From Emergomyces orientalis (lineage: Eukaryota; Ascomycota; Eurotiomycetes; Onygenales; Ajellomycetaceae), in contig MOWL01000047.1 of NCBI GenBank assembly GCA_002110485.1, positions 62,001-126,000 on the forward strand: a stretch of 64,000 nt of DNA. Reading direction: 5' to 3'. Within the stretch, counting starts at the first letter, position 1, and each line of letters opens with the position of its first letter. A program made the translations under genes and the position numbers. The notes beneath the pieces were generated by a model. It did no database searches, had not been told where the DNA came from, and saw only the letters and a list, made by a program, of their open reading frames with translations. Shown in pieces: positions 23,715 through 36,314 of the stretch.

Positions 23715-26700
23715 ATGCCCGCAGACATTCGGAGTTTTTTTGGCGGAAGCCAGCCGACGAGCTCAAGCAAGGCCAAAACACCTACCAAAAAGCCAGAGGT
23801 ATGTCTTTTTTATCCCATTCCGTTGATGGCTGGCTATTGGGCCGTGCAGAAAATTTTATTCTACAAACCTGAACCCGGTCTTCGAGTCTTACCTTCGTTG
23901 CTAATCGGAAAACTCATTCCTCAGGATGCATCCTCCTCCAGAAAACGACGTGAGAAATGCCTTTCCAATGGATCAAAACGTCGATGTTCTTCTAACCACT
24001 TTGATGATATATAGGTAGCAGGAAGGTAGTGGAAGATAGTGATGAAGATGAAGACCTTGAAAAAGCAGCTCCTCCACCAAAACCCCAGCCAATGAAAAAG
24101 CAGTACGCTTCCTAGTTCTTTTACCATACTACCCCCCATACTGAATCTTCTTAATTAGGAAGCCCGAAGAGCCCAAAGGCGAACCTACGACGACATCTGC
24201 TTATTTCGCGTCATCCAAAAAGAACAAAGTTCAACCAAAAGAGAACAAATCTAGCGAAACGCAAGACTCCAAGGCAGATATTGCCCTAGAAGAAAAGACA
24301 AATTTTAAACCCAAATCGAAAAGAAATGAGCCAATAGATATTCCGGTTCGCAGCCCACCCTCAACTCGGAAGACGCAACCAAAGCGTGAATCCGTTAAAA
24401 CTGCCCGAATCATCGAAGACGAGGAGGACCTTGGCGCAGATGATATTTTCGCAACCAGGTATCAAAAATCAGGAAGGGGTGGAGATGATGACTACATGGA
24501 GGAGGACGACAAGAGTGATTTCGAGGATATGGAAGTGGAACCACCAAAAGCTGCAGCTCCCAAGTCAAAGTTAACCAAAACTCCTCCACGTACCAAACGT
24601 GATAATGGAGTAAAAGATACCGCCCCAAAAGACACGAGAGCTTCTTCTCGAAATGTTCGGAAACGGAAATCGGAGGCACTAGGTGGAGATGAAGAAAGTG
24701 ACGACTACATCGATATTAAGAAAAAGCCGTCCCGTGCCCAAACTCAGAAAAGCCCCTCCAAACCTGCAGTGAAGAAAACAAAAGCAACGAAAACAGACCG
24801 GCCAGAAAACAAAGGAATCCAGGATATTTTTGATAGCATTCCGATGGTGCGCCCACCATCCCCTCCAGCAGCAGACGGCGCTAAGAAATTCAATTTCGCC
24901 CAGCGTTCCAGAGACCCCGTTACATCTGACACAAAAGATTTGCCTGTTGGCGCCGAAAATTGCCTTGCTGGCCTGTCGTTTGTCTTCACCGGCGTACTTG
25001 ATTCATTGGGACGAGAAGAAGGCCAATCATTAGTGAAACGATATGGTGGAAAAGTCACTTCAGGACCTAGCTCGAAAACTAGCTATATCGTGTTGGGTAG
25101 TGATGCAGGGCCTAAGAAACTAGAAACTATCCGGAAGTTCGGTCTCAAAACCATAAATGAGGATGGTCTATTCGAATTGATCAGAAGGCTTCCCGCAAAT
25201 GGAGGCGATGGGAAGGCTGCTGAACAGCACGCGGCGAAGAAAAGGCTGGAGGAACAAAGGATCAAGGACATGGCAGCAGAGATAGATCGTGAAGAAAAGA
25301 AGAAAACCGCAGCATCTATGGCACCAGCAAGCAAGCCCTTGAACAGTGCAAATAAACCAGCGCCTGCCGCAGCTGATGACCGCCTTTGGACCTCGAAGTA
25401 CGCACCTACATCACTTAGCATGATATGCGGAAATAAAGGTGTTGTGGAAAAACTTCAATCATGGCTTCGAAACTGGAAAAACAGTGCAAAAGCAGATTTT
25501 AAAAAAGGGGGGAAAGATGGCACAGGTATATATCGTGCAGTCATGATACACGGTCCACCCGGTATTGGGAAAACAACAGCTGCACATCTCGTGGCCAACC
25601 TCGAGAACTATGATGTTGTTGAAAGCAATGCAAGCGATACTAGAAGCAAAAACCTTGTGGAAACCGGTCTTCGGGGGGTGCTAGATACCACTTCTCTCCA
25701 AGGTTATTTCTCTGGAGAAGGGAAGAAGGTCGAGAGCGGCAAAAAGAATTTGGTTCTTATCATGGATGAAGTGGATGGGATGTCAGCTGGAGACCGTGGT
25801 GGTGTTGGTGCCCTCGCTGCAGTGGCTAAGAAGACTCGAATCCCGATGATATTAATTTGCAACGAACGAAGACTTCCCAAAATGAGAACTTTCGATTCAG
25901 TCACATTTGACCTACAATTCAGGCGCCCAACTGTAGAACAGGTCCGTGCTCGGTTATCCACTATTTGTTACCGAGAAGGATTAAGAATTCCGCCACAGGT
26001 TCTTGACAATCTAATCCAGGGTACTCACGCTGATATTAGACAAGTAATCAATATGTTGTCTACAGCAAGACTTGATCAACAATCCCTTGATTACGACCAA
26101 GGCAAACAAATGTCTAAGGCCTGGGAAAAGCATATTATCCTAAAACCCTGGGACATTGTTGGCAAAATCCTGAGTGCCCAAATGTTCGCTCAGAGCTCCC
26201 AAACGACGCTTAATGAGAAGATCGAACTTTATTTCAACGATCACGAATTCAGCCACCTAATGTTACAGGAGAATTATCTGAATACGAGGCCATCATCAGC
26301 GAACGCGTACCAAGGCAGAGAACAGAAGTTCAAGTTGTTGGAGCTGGCTGACAATGCTGCCCAAAGCATAAGTGACGGTGACCTAGTGGACCGAATGATA
26401 CACGGGACTCAACAACAATGGAGTTTGATGCCCACTCATGCAGTATTTAGCTTTGTCCGACCTGCTAGCTTCATGGCTGGTAATATGACAGACCGGCCGG
26501 GATTCACAAGCTGGCTCGGCAATAATAGCAAACAAGGTAAACCTTCAGCCCCTTACTTTCGCATATCTTTCTTCAAATGCTAAAAATGGGTTTTCTAGGT
26601 AAAATGGCACGTCAGATAAAAGAAATACAAGGCCACATGCGACTACGTGCTTCTGGGGATCGACATGAAATCCGTCAGCAGTACCTACCGGCCCTGTGGA

Positions 26701-27236
26701 ACAAACTGGTACGACCGTTACAAGTTCATGGCAAAGACTCGGTTGAAGAAGTCATTGATTTGATGGACAGTTACTTCCTCACACGCGAGGACTGGGATTC
26801 CATCGTCGAACTTGGCCTTGACTCGATGGATCAAAAAAAGCTAAACATCGACTCGCAAACAAAAGCTACTTTCACACGCCTATATAATCAACAGTCGCAT
26901 CCTCTCTCATTTATGAAAGCCACTAGCGTTGTTGCGCCGAAGCACGTTGCAAAGGTGAAACCTGACCTTGAGGATGCAATTGATGAATCGGACGAAGGCG
27001 AGGAGATCTTGGGCGAAGAAGAAACCAAGGGTGACGAGAGTGACCTCGACTTGAAAAAGGATAAATATGTGAAATTGCCGAAGAAAGTCCCAGCGAGGAA
27101 AGGAAAGGCCGCTACAAAGCCACAGGCAAAAAGGACTAAAAAAGTTGTTGATGACGACGATGAGGAAGATAGCGAAGAGGATGTTAAGCCTAAGAAGGGT
27201 ACACGGAAAACTCGTAAGCCCAGAGGGAAGGCATAG
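23715..27236 (+). CDS. RFC1: Replication factor C large subunit RFC1
   Basis: Five exons join in frame to 1070 aa: 23715-23798, 23925-23949, 24015-24102, 24159-26536 and 26599-27236. The N-terminus MPADIRSFFGG resembles a PCNA-binding (PIP-like) motif. A Lys/Glu/Asp-rich linker contains TSAYFASSKK. A BRCT domain lies at about residues 330-415 (LSFVFTGVLDSLGREEGQ, GGKVTSGPSSKTSYIVLG). The AAA+ P-loop is GPPGIGKTT at about 531, and Walker B is LIMDEVDGM at about 602. The C-terminal RFC1 domain (SLMPTHAVFSFVRPA) and a basic tail KKGTRKTRKPRGKA follow. It is the large clamp-loader subunit in DNA replication and repair. The second exon is only 25 nt. Confidence 0.97.
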
Positions 27237-27882
27237 TGCATGGGCTACGACTTTTAGTCGTTAGCTTTTTGGCAACAAAATGTGGAGATCTGGGTATAAT
27301 TTCTGTATGGTTTCTTTGCTTTAGCTCTGACTGTCGTATAGAGCCATCCTTCTATCATTTTGTTTAGAAATGTTATCGATCGGGATACCGTTATGTTGCC
27401 ATGTTCACCTGTTATATTTGTCTCCTAAGCTTAACATTCAATACATGATTATAATATAGGATGAAAGAATTTCAAGCAGAGTCTCATTCAACATCAAAAT
27501 CAAACATCTTTCTCAATCCCGTTCCTTCTTCTCGTTGGTGAGCGGAGATTTTGTCTTGTTGGAGCTTCTTTCTTTGAATAAGAAAAGCCACCTCACATAG
27601 ACACCAAAGAGGCGATGAGAAGCCTCGATTCGATGATTGGGCTAGCCTCTGGGAATAATAACAAGTAAGGAAATGAGCTAGCCAAAAAAAAAAGGGTAGG
27701 CCAATAGTTCAATCATATCTACGTACCAAATGTATGGTGTATAAAATCATGAGGTATCACGAAATGTAGAAGAAAAAAACTCCAGGATAAAAATAGCCAC
27801 AAGCACGAAATATATGCACCACCCATCATGTCAAAAATCGTAAAGCCAGGCGCATTCTAATCCGTCCAACTATCCATCCATC
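27237..27882. other. intergenic between convergent RFC1 and FAD oxidase genes
   Basis: Shared 3' flanks, AT-rich. Nothing was recognised. Confidence 0.6.
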
Positions 27883-29861
27883 CTACGCCACAGCCCTCCA
27901 CGGAACATAGACACCCAAAGCATCGGCAACCCGCATCGCGGACACCACACAGCCTTCTAACAAAACCATCCCATCCCAACACCAACCGCCCACCAACCAT
28001 ACATTCCCATTTCCATTCTCCCACTGATGACCCTTTTCTGACATCCTGCAAGCAAGAGAACCACTTCCAAAAATGCCATTTACAACCTCCTTGCTCTGTG
28101 GTGTACGTAGCACTCTCGTGAACCGTGTGCGGTGGATGACCTTTGACGGATCGATGGGCGTTATAGGTACGGTGGTGACGAGGATGGACGCGGCACATTC
28201 GTGGACCGCCTCCGTGAGGCCCGCCGGCGAGGAACGGATATGGATGATTTGTGTCTCTGGCGATGCTGACGATGATGAACGCGAGGATCCATCCACAGCG
28301 ACGTTTCTCACCCTATCGCCAGAGAGGCAAGTCTGCGACAAAGCGCGGAATGAAGAAGCGTCGTTGTGCACGACACTTTCGACAGTGGTGGTTGGAACAT
28401 GTGTCATCGTCGACCTGAGCGGTTGAAATATAGCGCCAACTACATCTGGCGTGACAGCCATGATCACATGGTCAAAATCCTTTTGATGGAGAGCGCCCTC
28501 CCCACCAATCCGATAGGAAACCCGCACTTTGGAAGGAGAACCAGATTGCGACTCCACCGAGATTACTCGCGAATTTAGCTGAATGTTCAACCCTTCAGCC
28601 AGCTTCCTTTGGACGACATTCACACCGCCCTCCACAACGTAGTAGGGCACATTGTACGTCTGCGTCGCATACTCTATCAGGTCCTTGGCGGGGAATTTAA
28701 GTAGAGCTTCGTGCGAGCAGGTTGTCACAGCTGAGAATTGGGGGATTATGTAGTTTTGCGAAAAGTACGTAGGGAGCCTGATCCGTTGGAGATATTCGCC
28801 TAGCGGTTCAGATAGGGTTGCATCCTCCAGCTTCGTTGCGCCAGTGGAAGACGCGGATGGGTATGGATTTCTAGTTGAATAGGGTGGTATGAAAAAGCAA
28901 CATAGCGTGTACCACGTAAAGCAGAAAACGAGATACACGAACTCTGTGAGCCAATCCCATAATCCCAAGTGCTCGGGCCGTACGGGAGGGATGCGATGGT
29001 TGTTAGATGAATGGATAAAATAAGGCTCTGAGGGGATGATTTTCATATCATCGTCTCCCTCCTCATCGTTATCATCTTCTCTTCCTTGATCAGAGGATGG
29101 AGACGATTTACTGCTTCTGCTGATCGGCGTTTTCGACAATGGAAATAAAAACTGTATGGGAATATATTTCACGCCCAGGTGTTTGTACATTCTCCTCAAA
29201 TTGCTGTAGAATCCGCCCGCGAAAGCTCGCATCGGGAGATCGACCCGTATCCCCGTTCCATCTTCTGAAGGGACTGTAATTGAGGCTGAATCGAGCGATA
29301 ATTTATCTTGCTGCTAACTTCGTTAACACAATTCAATAAAATTTGACAATCCTGCTGCATGAATTTGCCAACGAAAATAAATGGAGACGAATAAAAAAAC
29401 CCAAAAGTCTAGGAAAAATTATCCGAGTTAACAGGATCTGAGCTTTTAATGTCGTCAAACGAAGACATGCAAAAGCGCATTAGATAGATCATCTTGAAGA
29501 TACGAGACAGCAAAATTCTCAAATCAGCGTTGCAAACATTGGATAAAACCAACAACGACTGACGAATGAGAAATGGTCCAATATTTTTAATAAGCACACA
29601 AAATAAAATAGCGAAGATCCCATTAACTTTGGGGATGGAAAAACTGGAAGGAAAAAAACCTCCAAATTGGGATGAAACTAAGGAAATAAAATCCCATGTT
29701 GTTAATATAGAAATAGAAATGATTGAACGTACCATTTCAAAAACTTGGACATCGAAGCGTTGATCCCGATCTTGCTTGAGCAGATATCCTGCGACAAGTC
29801 CTGCCATCCCCGAGCCAATAATGGCGACAGTTGCCCTGGGGTTATCCTCGGGTTTCTTCAT
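27883..29861 (-). CDS. FAD-dependent flavin-containing amine oxidase family protein
   Basis: Two exons join in frame to 519 aa: 29861-29733 and 29313-27883. The dinucleotide-binding motif is AIIGSGMAGLVAGYLL (residues 13-28). The substrate region has IRVDLPMRAFAGGFYSNLRR, then a membrane-like segment (FVYLVFCFTWYTLCCFFIPP), VPYYVVEGGVNVVQRKLAEG and FDHVIMAVTPDVVG. The C-terminus VWLVGGWCWDGMVLLEGCVV is the FAD-binding closing motif. The fold is that of NAD(P)-binding Rossmann/amine oxidases; the substrate is unknown. The intron is 419 nt, several times longer than others in the window. The ATG at 29861 is used; a possible AG acceptor just upstream means another 5' exon cannot be excluded. Confidence 0.85.
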
Positions 29862-32076
29862 CACATCTGTCAAATTATATATATTATTTCACTTGTGGAA
29901 AAAATATTATAAAAATAGCAAATAAGAAAATAGAGATCCAAAAAACAGCAAAAGAAGATATGGATAAAGAATGAATGGGTAGCTATGTATGTGTAGATAT
30001 AAATATATATATATATATATATATATGCGGAGTCTAAGGCGAGGAGAGGAGAAATATTTCAAGAAGATTTAAGAAGAAGATGCGCAAATGTGCCAACAGC
30101 GCGCTAAATCTCCATAAAATCGGAATAACTTGACGCCTCTACCAGGTAATGCAGACATTTGGTTTTCTGTCCGCCAACCAAATATATAAGATAGACAGCA
30201 CTCTACCCTTTGCTCTATCCTTTTGACCACCCATTTTTAAGTTAGTTTTTGCTTTCATCTTCTCCTCAATTTCCTGAGCCTTTTCTCATGCAACCTGCCC
30301 TCCCTGTGGCGCTGGCGACTGATCGGAGCGTTGAGTTATGCCGTTAACAGTCGATCCCAACGTTTCGCACGTATGAGGGTCTGACCACTATGTGCCTTGG
30401 CCAATCAACCCCTGGCTTGCTGCTTGTTTTGTGGAAAGCCATCCGCTAATATCCAGCGGAACAGCCAGGGAACTCTACTGTTCTTTTCGGCATCTTGCGC
30501 CTATTGTCACCAGCATCCCTGGGAGGAAGCTCAGCCACACTCGCCCAACGACACCTTTCGGCTTCATGGTCGTATATGTACTCGTGGCTCGGGTAAGTAT
30601 TTGAAATTGCAACTGGTCCAAGAGTTTATGGTAGATACAGTTGAACCATGTGCGCATCTGCCCCACGCGTGGATCATGCTCGCATATGATATGGGGCTAA
30701 GAGATATACAAACAGCGTGGTCCCAGATGTGTCCAGAAAGAGTACAAAAGAATACCCTGAAACAGTTAAACTTGAGTGTACTCCGTATTCCCAGACCTCG
30801 CCTAATTTCCTTTTGCGGTATAGCGTGCCCATTTAGGCAAGGTGGCTCCGTCTAGCTCTTGGGAGGTATAAAGTCTCCTCGTCCCGCTGCTTCATTGTTC
30901 TGAATTTTGTCTTTCTCTTTTTTTATTCTCTTTTGATCTTGTCTCAGCTATTTTTTCTTTAGCTCATCACTCACATCTCTCACTTGCTCTTCCTCCTCCC
31001 CCCTGCTTCTCTCTCTTTCTCCAATCTCATTTCTTATTCGCCTTTGTCCACCCGCTGTTGCAATCAAATGAACTCATCTATAGGAGCAGGTTATGCTACC
31101 AGGTCAATTGGATTACCACCTTGTCATTAGAGTGCCAACTGTATCTCTACACCGACCTGTGTATGGTAGAGAGATTTTTTCTACGCCGCAATGTTATACT
31201 TGGATGTGGCCCCTGATATTTTTTGGGGGGGGGGAAGGGAGAGGAGAGTGGGTGACTGTGAATAACTGATCTGGTGACCTTAATCTTTCATTCGCAGCCC
31301 GATTATTGATTTTCCATCCACCAGAGATGAGGAGACTGGCTGGGACACCCGGGAGAGCAAATCGCTTCTCAATGTGGTGTCTGATCAGCCTGGTTGCAGC
31401 TTCTGTTGACAGATTCGCAATGGCAATCGGAGCCTTCCCTTGGTAACTGATAGGCCCTGCTTCATGGGCTGACTGCGGGGCGCACTCTACTAATCAGGCT
31501 TTCAATTGTAGCGTGATGACATGTTCATCCTGCCAGCAGACAACGAATCATGCCGTCCCTTGAACCGCCCGGAGCCAGCAACACGGAACTCCCGAGACAT
31601 TTTTTTACCACGCCACCATATATTTGACCACGGAATTAGTGGAGAGTGAAGTACCCGTGCCGCATGCAGGGCGCGTTTCGTATGTGAACTCGTGAGACTT
31701 TGGAGGCATAGGAAACTGCGGTCATCTGTGCTGATAATTACTTTCCTGCGTATCGTGTGTTCCGGTGGCAAGACTTTTGCCGCAGCATCTCCTGCGCCGC
31801 AATATTTGATGCAACATTGTCAAAAAAAGGGGGGAGGGGAAGAAGGGAAGAAGGGGAGAACAACCGCTCTAATTCGGAAAGGTCCAGCCAGTCTTTTTTT
31901 CCTCTTTTTTTTTTTTTTTTGGCATGGGATGTCTCGTGCGCTGCGTTTAGAAAGATGATAAAGAAGCGGCATTCATCCAAATTTTTGTAGAAATTTCCAA
32001 CTTCCACCTTCCCCTTCCTTTGAAATAGGCAACATCTTTCTCTCACCCACCACTCGCCTAAGCAAAGTTACGAAGA
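29862..32076. other. 2.2 kb gene-free boundary between core and accessory regions
   Basis: It holds an AT dinucleotide run at about 30001-30026, a TACTCCGTA site at 30779, pyrimidine-rich stretches at 30900-31030 and poly-G/poly-T runs. ORFs at 30390-30855 do not look like protein. No gene was recognised. Confidence 0.5.
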
Positions 32077-32789
32077 ATGATTACAATGGGCAGTCAAGGT
32101 ACATCTGATGACCTGCCTTTCCTCCGTTGCATCCCGGAGTTCTCTGACGACGACGAGACTGATTCAGATACAAATGATAGCAAGTCCGAATCTTCTACCG
32201 GGCGAGGCTTTAGAGCAGGTGCGAGTCCTGGTAAGCATGGCAGTATCTTTCTATCACCATTAACAGGTTCTTACAAACAGCAGGCTACAGGAACACTCGC
32301 ACTCCATCTCTATCTGTAACACAATCCCCACCACCAACGTCCTCCCAATCCTCCCCATCCGCATTGCCTGGTCATGGTGGGACACGCTCTCTCAAACGTG
32401 TACTTGAGTCCTCTCACTTGCATCCTGAGTCTCCACGCAAGCGTGCGACATACCCCGACAGCTCTACTGTGTTTCTTGGTCGAGAAAGCCTGGAATTGCA
32501 GGATGGATGCCCATCTGTTGTGATGTCTTGCGTGAAACATTCTTCAGACCAGAAGCTTGATATTTGGCAAGAACACTGTTCAAACTTGAAATGTACTCAA
32601 CAACAGAATGAACTCATCTGGGGTTATGAACAGCTTTCTGGATTTAGGATTCAGAATGAAAAGGAATATGTTCAGGTTAATTGGCATGCCTCCTGGGAGC
32701 TGGCGGAAGGTTTTCCATCCGCTGAGGTAGACACCATCAAATACCAGCGTGGACCTCAAAAGCAAGAGAGGCCCAAGAAGGCTATCTGA
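32077..32789 (+). CDS. Chromodomain-like orphan protein (left copy of a duplication)
   Basis: Two exons join in frame to 220 aa: 32077-32230 and 32281-32789. The N-terminus is acidic (EFSDDDETDSDTNDSKSES). The middle is Ser/Pro-rich with a basic PESPRKRA stretch. The C-terminal part, EYVQVNWHASWELAEGFPSA, resembles the core of a chromodomain (W-x3-SWE-x3-xF), and the tail is basic. I do not recognise the full protein. A second, broken copy of the second exon starts at 46887. It converges on an ankyrin gene relic on the other strand. Confidence 0.6.
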
Positions 32790-33563
32790 TGGTTGTCCAT
32801 AGTACTGAAGGTGTAAAATTTTTATTTAAACTAATTCTGTACTTCAGTTGCATTCAAATACACCCCTGAATCTGTCACACCATGATTCCAAAGTAGATAT
32901 TTCACCTGATCATAGTTTTCACAATGCCCAGTCCAGTGTGCCCAGCCAAGCGGCGGCCCAGTTCCCTCCACATCTCGCGTATTCACATCCGGCCCCCTCT
33001 TGATCAGCAATTCAATCACTGCAAGAGACCCGCCCTCCGCCGCCCAGCTTAAAGGTGATCTTCCATTCAGTCCAGCTCGGGACCTCGGCCAAGGAGTACT
33101 TCTACAACATCAGGTCGACCCCGCTCAGCGGCCCAGGATAAAAGGGGTTCTCCCTGTGATATTCATCTCTTCAAGCTTATTCTCTCTTTTTGTTGATCAG
33201 CTTCATTATATGATAGGTAGCTTAACAGCAGCTGAAGAGAGTTGCTCTCATTCATAAATCACTTTTTTATAAACACTAAAGATTTGTTATCTTTCATCCC
33301 AGACTGTTGAAAGAGCTCACTAACCGCTTTTTTCAAATCCGGTAGGCCATCATTGATGAAATGAAGTTGCTGCCAGCCTGAAATAGCATTTCTTTATAAC
33401 ATTGAAAACTGACGGCATCCCTACTTGCTCCATCAGGGATATCCAGAATAATGACATCAGTTTCATAATTATGACGTCATACCTACTATTCCACCAATTA
33501 GATTGGAAAGGAGTGGTTAGCCAGGGTGTATTCAGCTTGTCCGAGAGAGCTTCCATTGATGTC
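32309..33563. repeat. Duplicated block, left copy
   Basis: Long direct repeat with 46887-48216, about 14.6 kb away. It covers the chromodomain-like exon on the plus strand and the ankyrin gene on the minus strand. This copy lacks 43 bp near 33355 and some small insertions present in the right copy. Confidence 0.9.
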
Positions 33564-33629
33564 AGACGGAAGACAAAATCCGTGGCCAAGCGGCAATTGT
33601 CATCTGGACTTTCCACGCTTGCTATGTAG
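32831..33629 (-). pseudogene. Ankyrin-repeat gene relic, left copy
   Basis: Minus strand. Ankyrin-type text is seen in three stretches: DVVEVLLGRGPELD near 33100, then VIELLIKRGPDVN near 33000, ending LLWNHGVTDSGVYLNATEVQ. An upstream exon (33616 to about 33480) reads FRLTSMEALSDKLNTPWLTT. A TGA at 33067-33069 interrupts the repeats, and a 43-bp deletion near 33355 shifts the frame relative to the right copy. An extra T near 33145 shifts it again. Arg codons lost in the right copy are still intact here. Confidence 0.65.
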
Positions 33630-34567
33630 ATATTCTATTCTTAGATGTAAAAACTTAAAGTCTGTGATAGGAAAATCGATTGGTAGGAGTCATATATCTT
33701 TAGACAGTCCAATTCAGAGCCAAAGAAAGAACAATTTGACAAGAAGACAAGAGCATCTTCAGGCCCGCCTCACAACTCTCACTCAACACTGCTCTACCAT
33801 TCAGGCGCTACTCTGGACAATGCCATGCTTTGTGAAGCAGGCCTACAGGAATCAGTATGCGCACGATGAGGGCCGATGACAATCAGGCACACCGGATTCT
33901 GGAGGAGAGAAACGAGATCGAGGAGCTGCTCGGGGTGGCAGCATTCGGGGTGGCATTCCAGGGTTTGGGGTTCGGCTGCAAGCTCTTCTGGCAGCGCAGA
34001 TGTAGCTATCGTAGGCAGCCGGTTCACCAGATTCACCACCGTCGATCCCGTTCTAGTTAACCCTGGGAATTGAGACATAGGCATTATACTCTGCCGGCAG
34101 CTTGACCAGGAAAATCTTCCGGTTACGGGAGGCCTGGCGTAGTCATGGCTGCTTGAGTTAACCAGAAAAGCAAAACATGGGTAATATATCGATAATTTTG
34201 GTAAGAAAAGCCAGCCAGGCAATCCGCAAAATTCCGTCCTGTAAGAACATTATATACCGGAGTTCCCGAAACCGCCTTCCATTTCAGGTCCCATGTTACG
34301 CAGCAAGACCATTACTAAGGCATTAGTCTGTATTAATTTTGATAATGTCTTGAGATACCGTCAAGCTTATTACCGCTGTTACTTCGGTGTGGCTGGATAA
34401 CATGTTGGCTGGATCATATGAATTAATTAATATGGAGAAGTTACCATTGGACTTGGCAGGTTTTCTGGTGGATTATAAACTCAGCAATTTTATACTACAC
34501 ATAGTGCACTAGAGCTCTAGACCTACTCAGTAGTCGCCGAAAACGAGGGGAGGAACATAGCTTTGCT
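33630..34567. other. no supported gene
   Basis: Short coding-looking fragments on the plus strand (33720-34060, for example RADDNQAHRILEERNEIEEL) lack a continuous model. They may be a gene relic. Confidence 0.4.
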
Positions 34568-35867
34568 TCAAGTCTCTGCTGTCATGATGCGCTTGATAAT
34601 CCAGTTATCCTGTTCCTCCCAAATAAACACTTCCCCACGAGCATCCTTGGCCCACCATTCCTCTCGATATTTCTCCCATGTGCTGGTGACATTGTTATGA
34701 GAACTGCCAACAAGGTCCCTAACCCTTTTCAGCGCATCGGCTTCAATGCGTGCAAGAGAAAACCATACATCAGGCGACAATCCAACATCTCTTACCAAAA
34801 CAATGCCTTCTCCACTGTCGGAATGGCCAAGTTGTCGGAGATAATACGGCCTATTCGATGGCCAGGACCGATTCCACGCCCATACTAGAAGTAGTTCAAT
34901 CACATTTGGAGGCCTCAAGTACTGCAGAGTGAACTTCACGAAAAAGTCCCAGTTGTGGCTTTGAGACTCATTATCATCTTCAAAGAAATCCGCCCCTGCT
35001 TCGCCCTGGATCCAAGATGGGAAGTCTGGGACATCAGCAAATATTTTTCGACCTAAAAATCCCCAGACAAAATCATAGATCTCCAATATGTCCAAGCACT
35101 CAGATATAGTTCTCCCGGGATTATCTTGCCAAATTGCTGTTACATGCTCGAATACTTTCAGTTGTTCTGACGCTGTTGGATACACCAACACCCGTGCCAG
35201 GCACAAGGCTTCAACAGCAAACCAGTGAGCAGTCAAAGCTTGATAGAATCGCTGAGTCTGTCTGTAACCGAAAGGAGCCAAGGTTCTAAGAGTCGCCCCG
35301 GGGTCAATGCTGGGCGGGGCTAAGGGTTCCTCCGCTGCCAGTAGATCACACGTCGCCCCAGAGGCGTTGTCATCGCACGAAGGGAAAACTGAGTAGCAAA
35401 ATGAGGTAGAGACTGATGGGTGCAAGTAGAGGTCCTGCAGAACTCGTAGTCCCTGCCAGCGACAAGCAATGCACCATATAAACTCATCTGTCAAAGCATC
35501 CACAGAAACTTCGCATAACCTCGAAAAGATGGAGCTTGGCGGTCAGCAAGACATTGGTGGGCTGTCACGGTTGGTGGAGTATTTGGACACATATTGTTGG
35601 TTTGCCTCTATGCAATAGCACAACTGGATGTCATACTTGTGATGTTCAGCGCTGATCTGAGGCCGCTGTCAGCAGAAAAAATGGTAGGAGAGAACTAGGC
35701 CCACCCACAATCACTGATCTAAAGACATCTAATCGATTCTGACTATGCTCCAACAGCCTGTGTAGGTGCTTGCAGCTTCGTCCAAGGTGCACAACATCAT
35801 CAAGATCACCAAGCTCTCTGAAGACGAGCAGGAGTAACTCATTTGGTAAACTTAAAAGCAAAGTCAT
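34568..35867 (-). CDS. F-box protein
   Basis: Proposed exons 35867-35709, 35665-35637 and 35534-34568 join in frame to 384 aa. The F-box is at the N-terminus: LLSLPNELLLLVFRELGDLD followed by HLGRSCKHLHRLL. F-box proteins bind Skp1 and bring substrates to SCF ubiquitin ligases. The remainder (DEFIWCIACRWQGLRVLQDL, FVWGFLGRKIFAD, LQYLRPPNVIELLLVWAWNR) has no repeat I recognise. Without the second intron a TGA at 35543-35545 would interrupt the frame. The intron I propose has a GTATGA donor and a GCTGAC branch just before its acceptor. The first intron is only 43 nt, so the 5' joins are uncertain. Confidence 0.7.
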
Positions 35868-36314
35868 GGTCGTGTTTCTGTGAGGCAAAGGGGAAATGTT
35901 CACAGGTATGCACCAAATGTAGTAGCCCCCCCGCGAATGAATTCTTCAATGTTCGCACTTCTGAAAAGAAACCTGCCTATGCTCGCTTATGTAATTTCCT
36001 TTTACTGCTCCGACCGCAGCCATTCCTTATGCTTTTTCATTCAAACGCCCATCTTAATCTAACGTGGGATAAGAGAAATACGGCACATAACTAGTGCTAA
36101 TTTAATTAGCACCATTACGTAAAAAAGGTGTTAGATAACTAGTTACCATATTCGCTAGTTGTGGCCTCCTCTAGTTAACCGTATCGATCGTTTTAGCATT
36201 TACGTCATTACTAGTGAGCCGGAATTACAATTTTCCGATAGCCTAATTTGGCTTATATTCGCGAGCAATTAAGCAAGATCATCATCGAAAAGCCTTTAAG
36301 GTCTCAGCATCGTC
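35868..36314. other. intergenic, short inverted repeat
   Basis: GTGCTAAT and ATTAGCAC form an 8-bp stem near 36094-36112. Nothing else was recognised. Confidence 0.4.

Noticed and set aside
29409..29732. extension of the FAD oxidase first exon to 154 aa
   Set aside because: After the Rossmann motif the text becomes AT-rich noise; a GTACGT donor at 29732 joins in phase to the conserved second exon.
30644..30660. CAGTTGAACC after TA, like the MITE end
   Set aside because: No matching inverted end was found within several hundred bases, so it is treated as a chance match.
30392..30855. overlapping 70- and 152-aa plus-strand ORFs
   Set aside because: No splice-consistent extension and no protein-like pattern; two frames are equally open.
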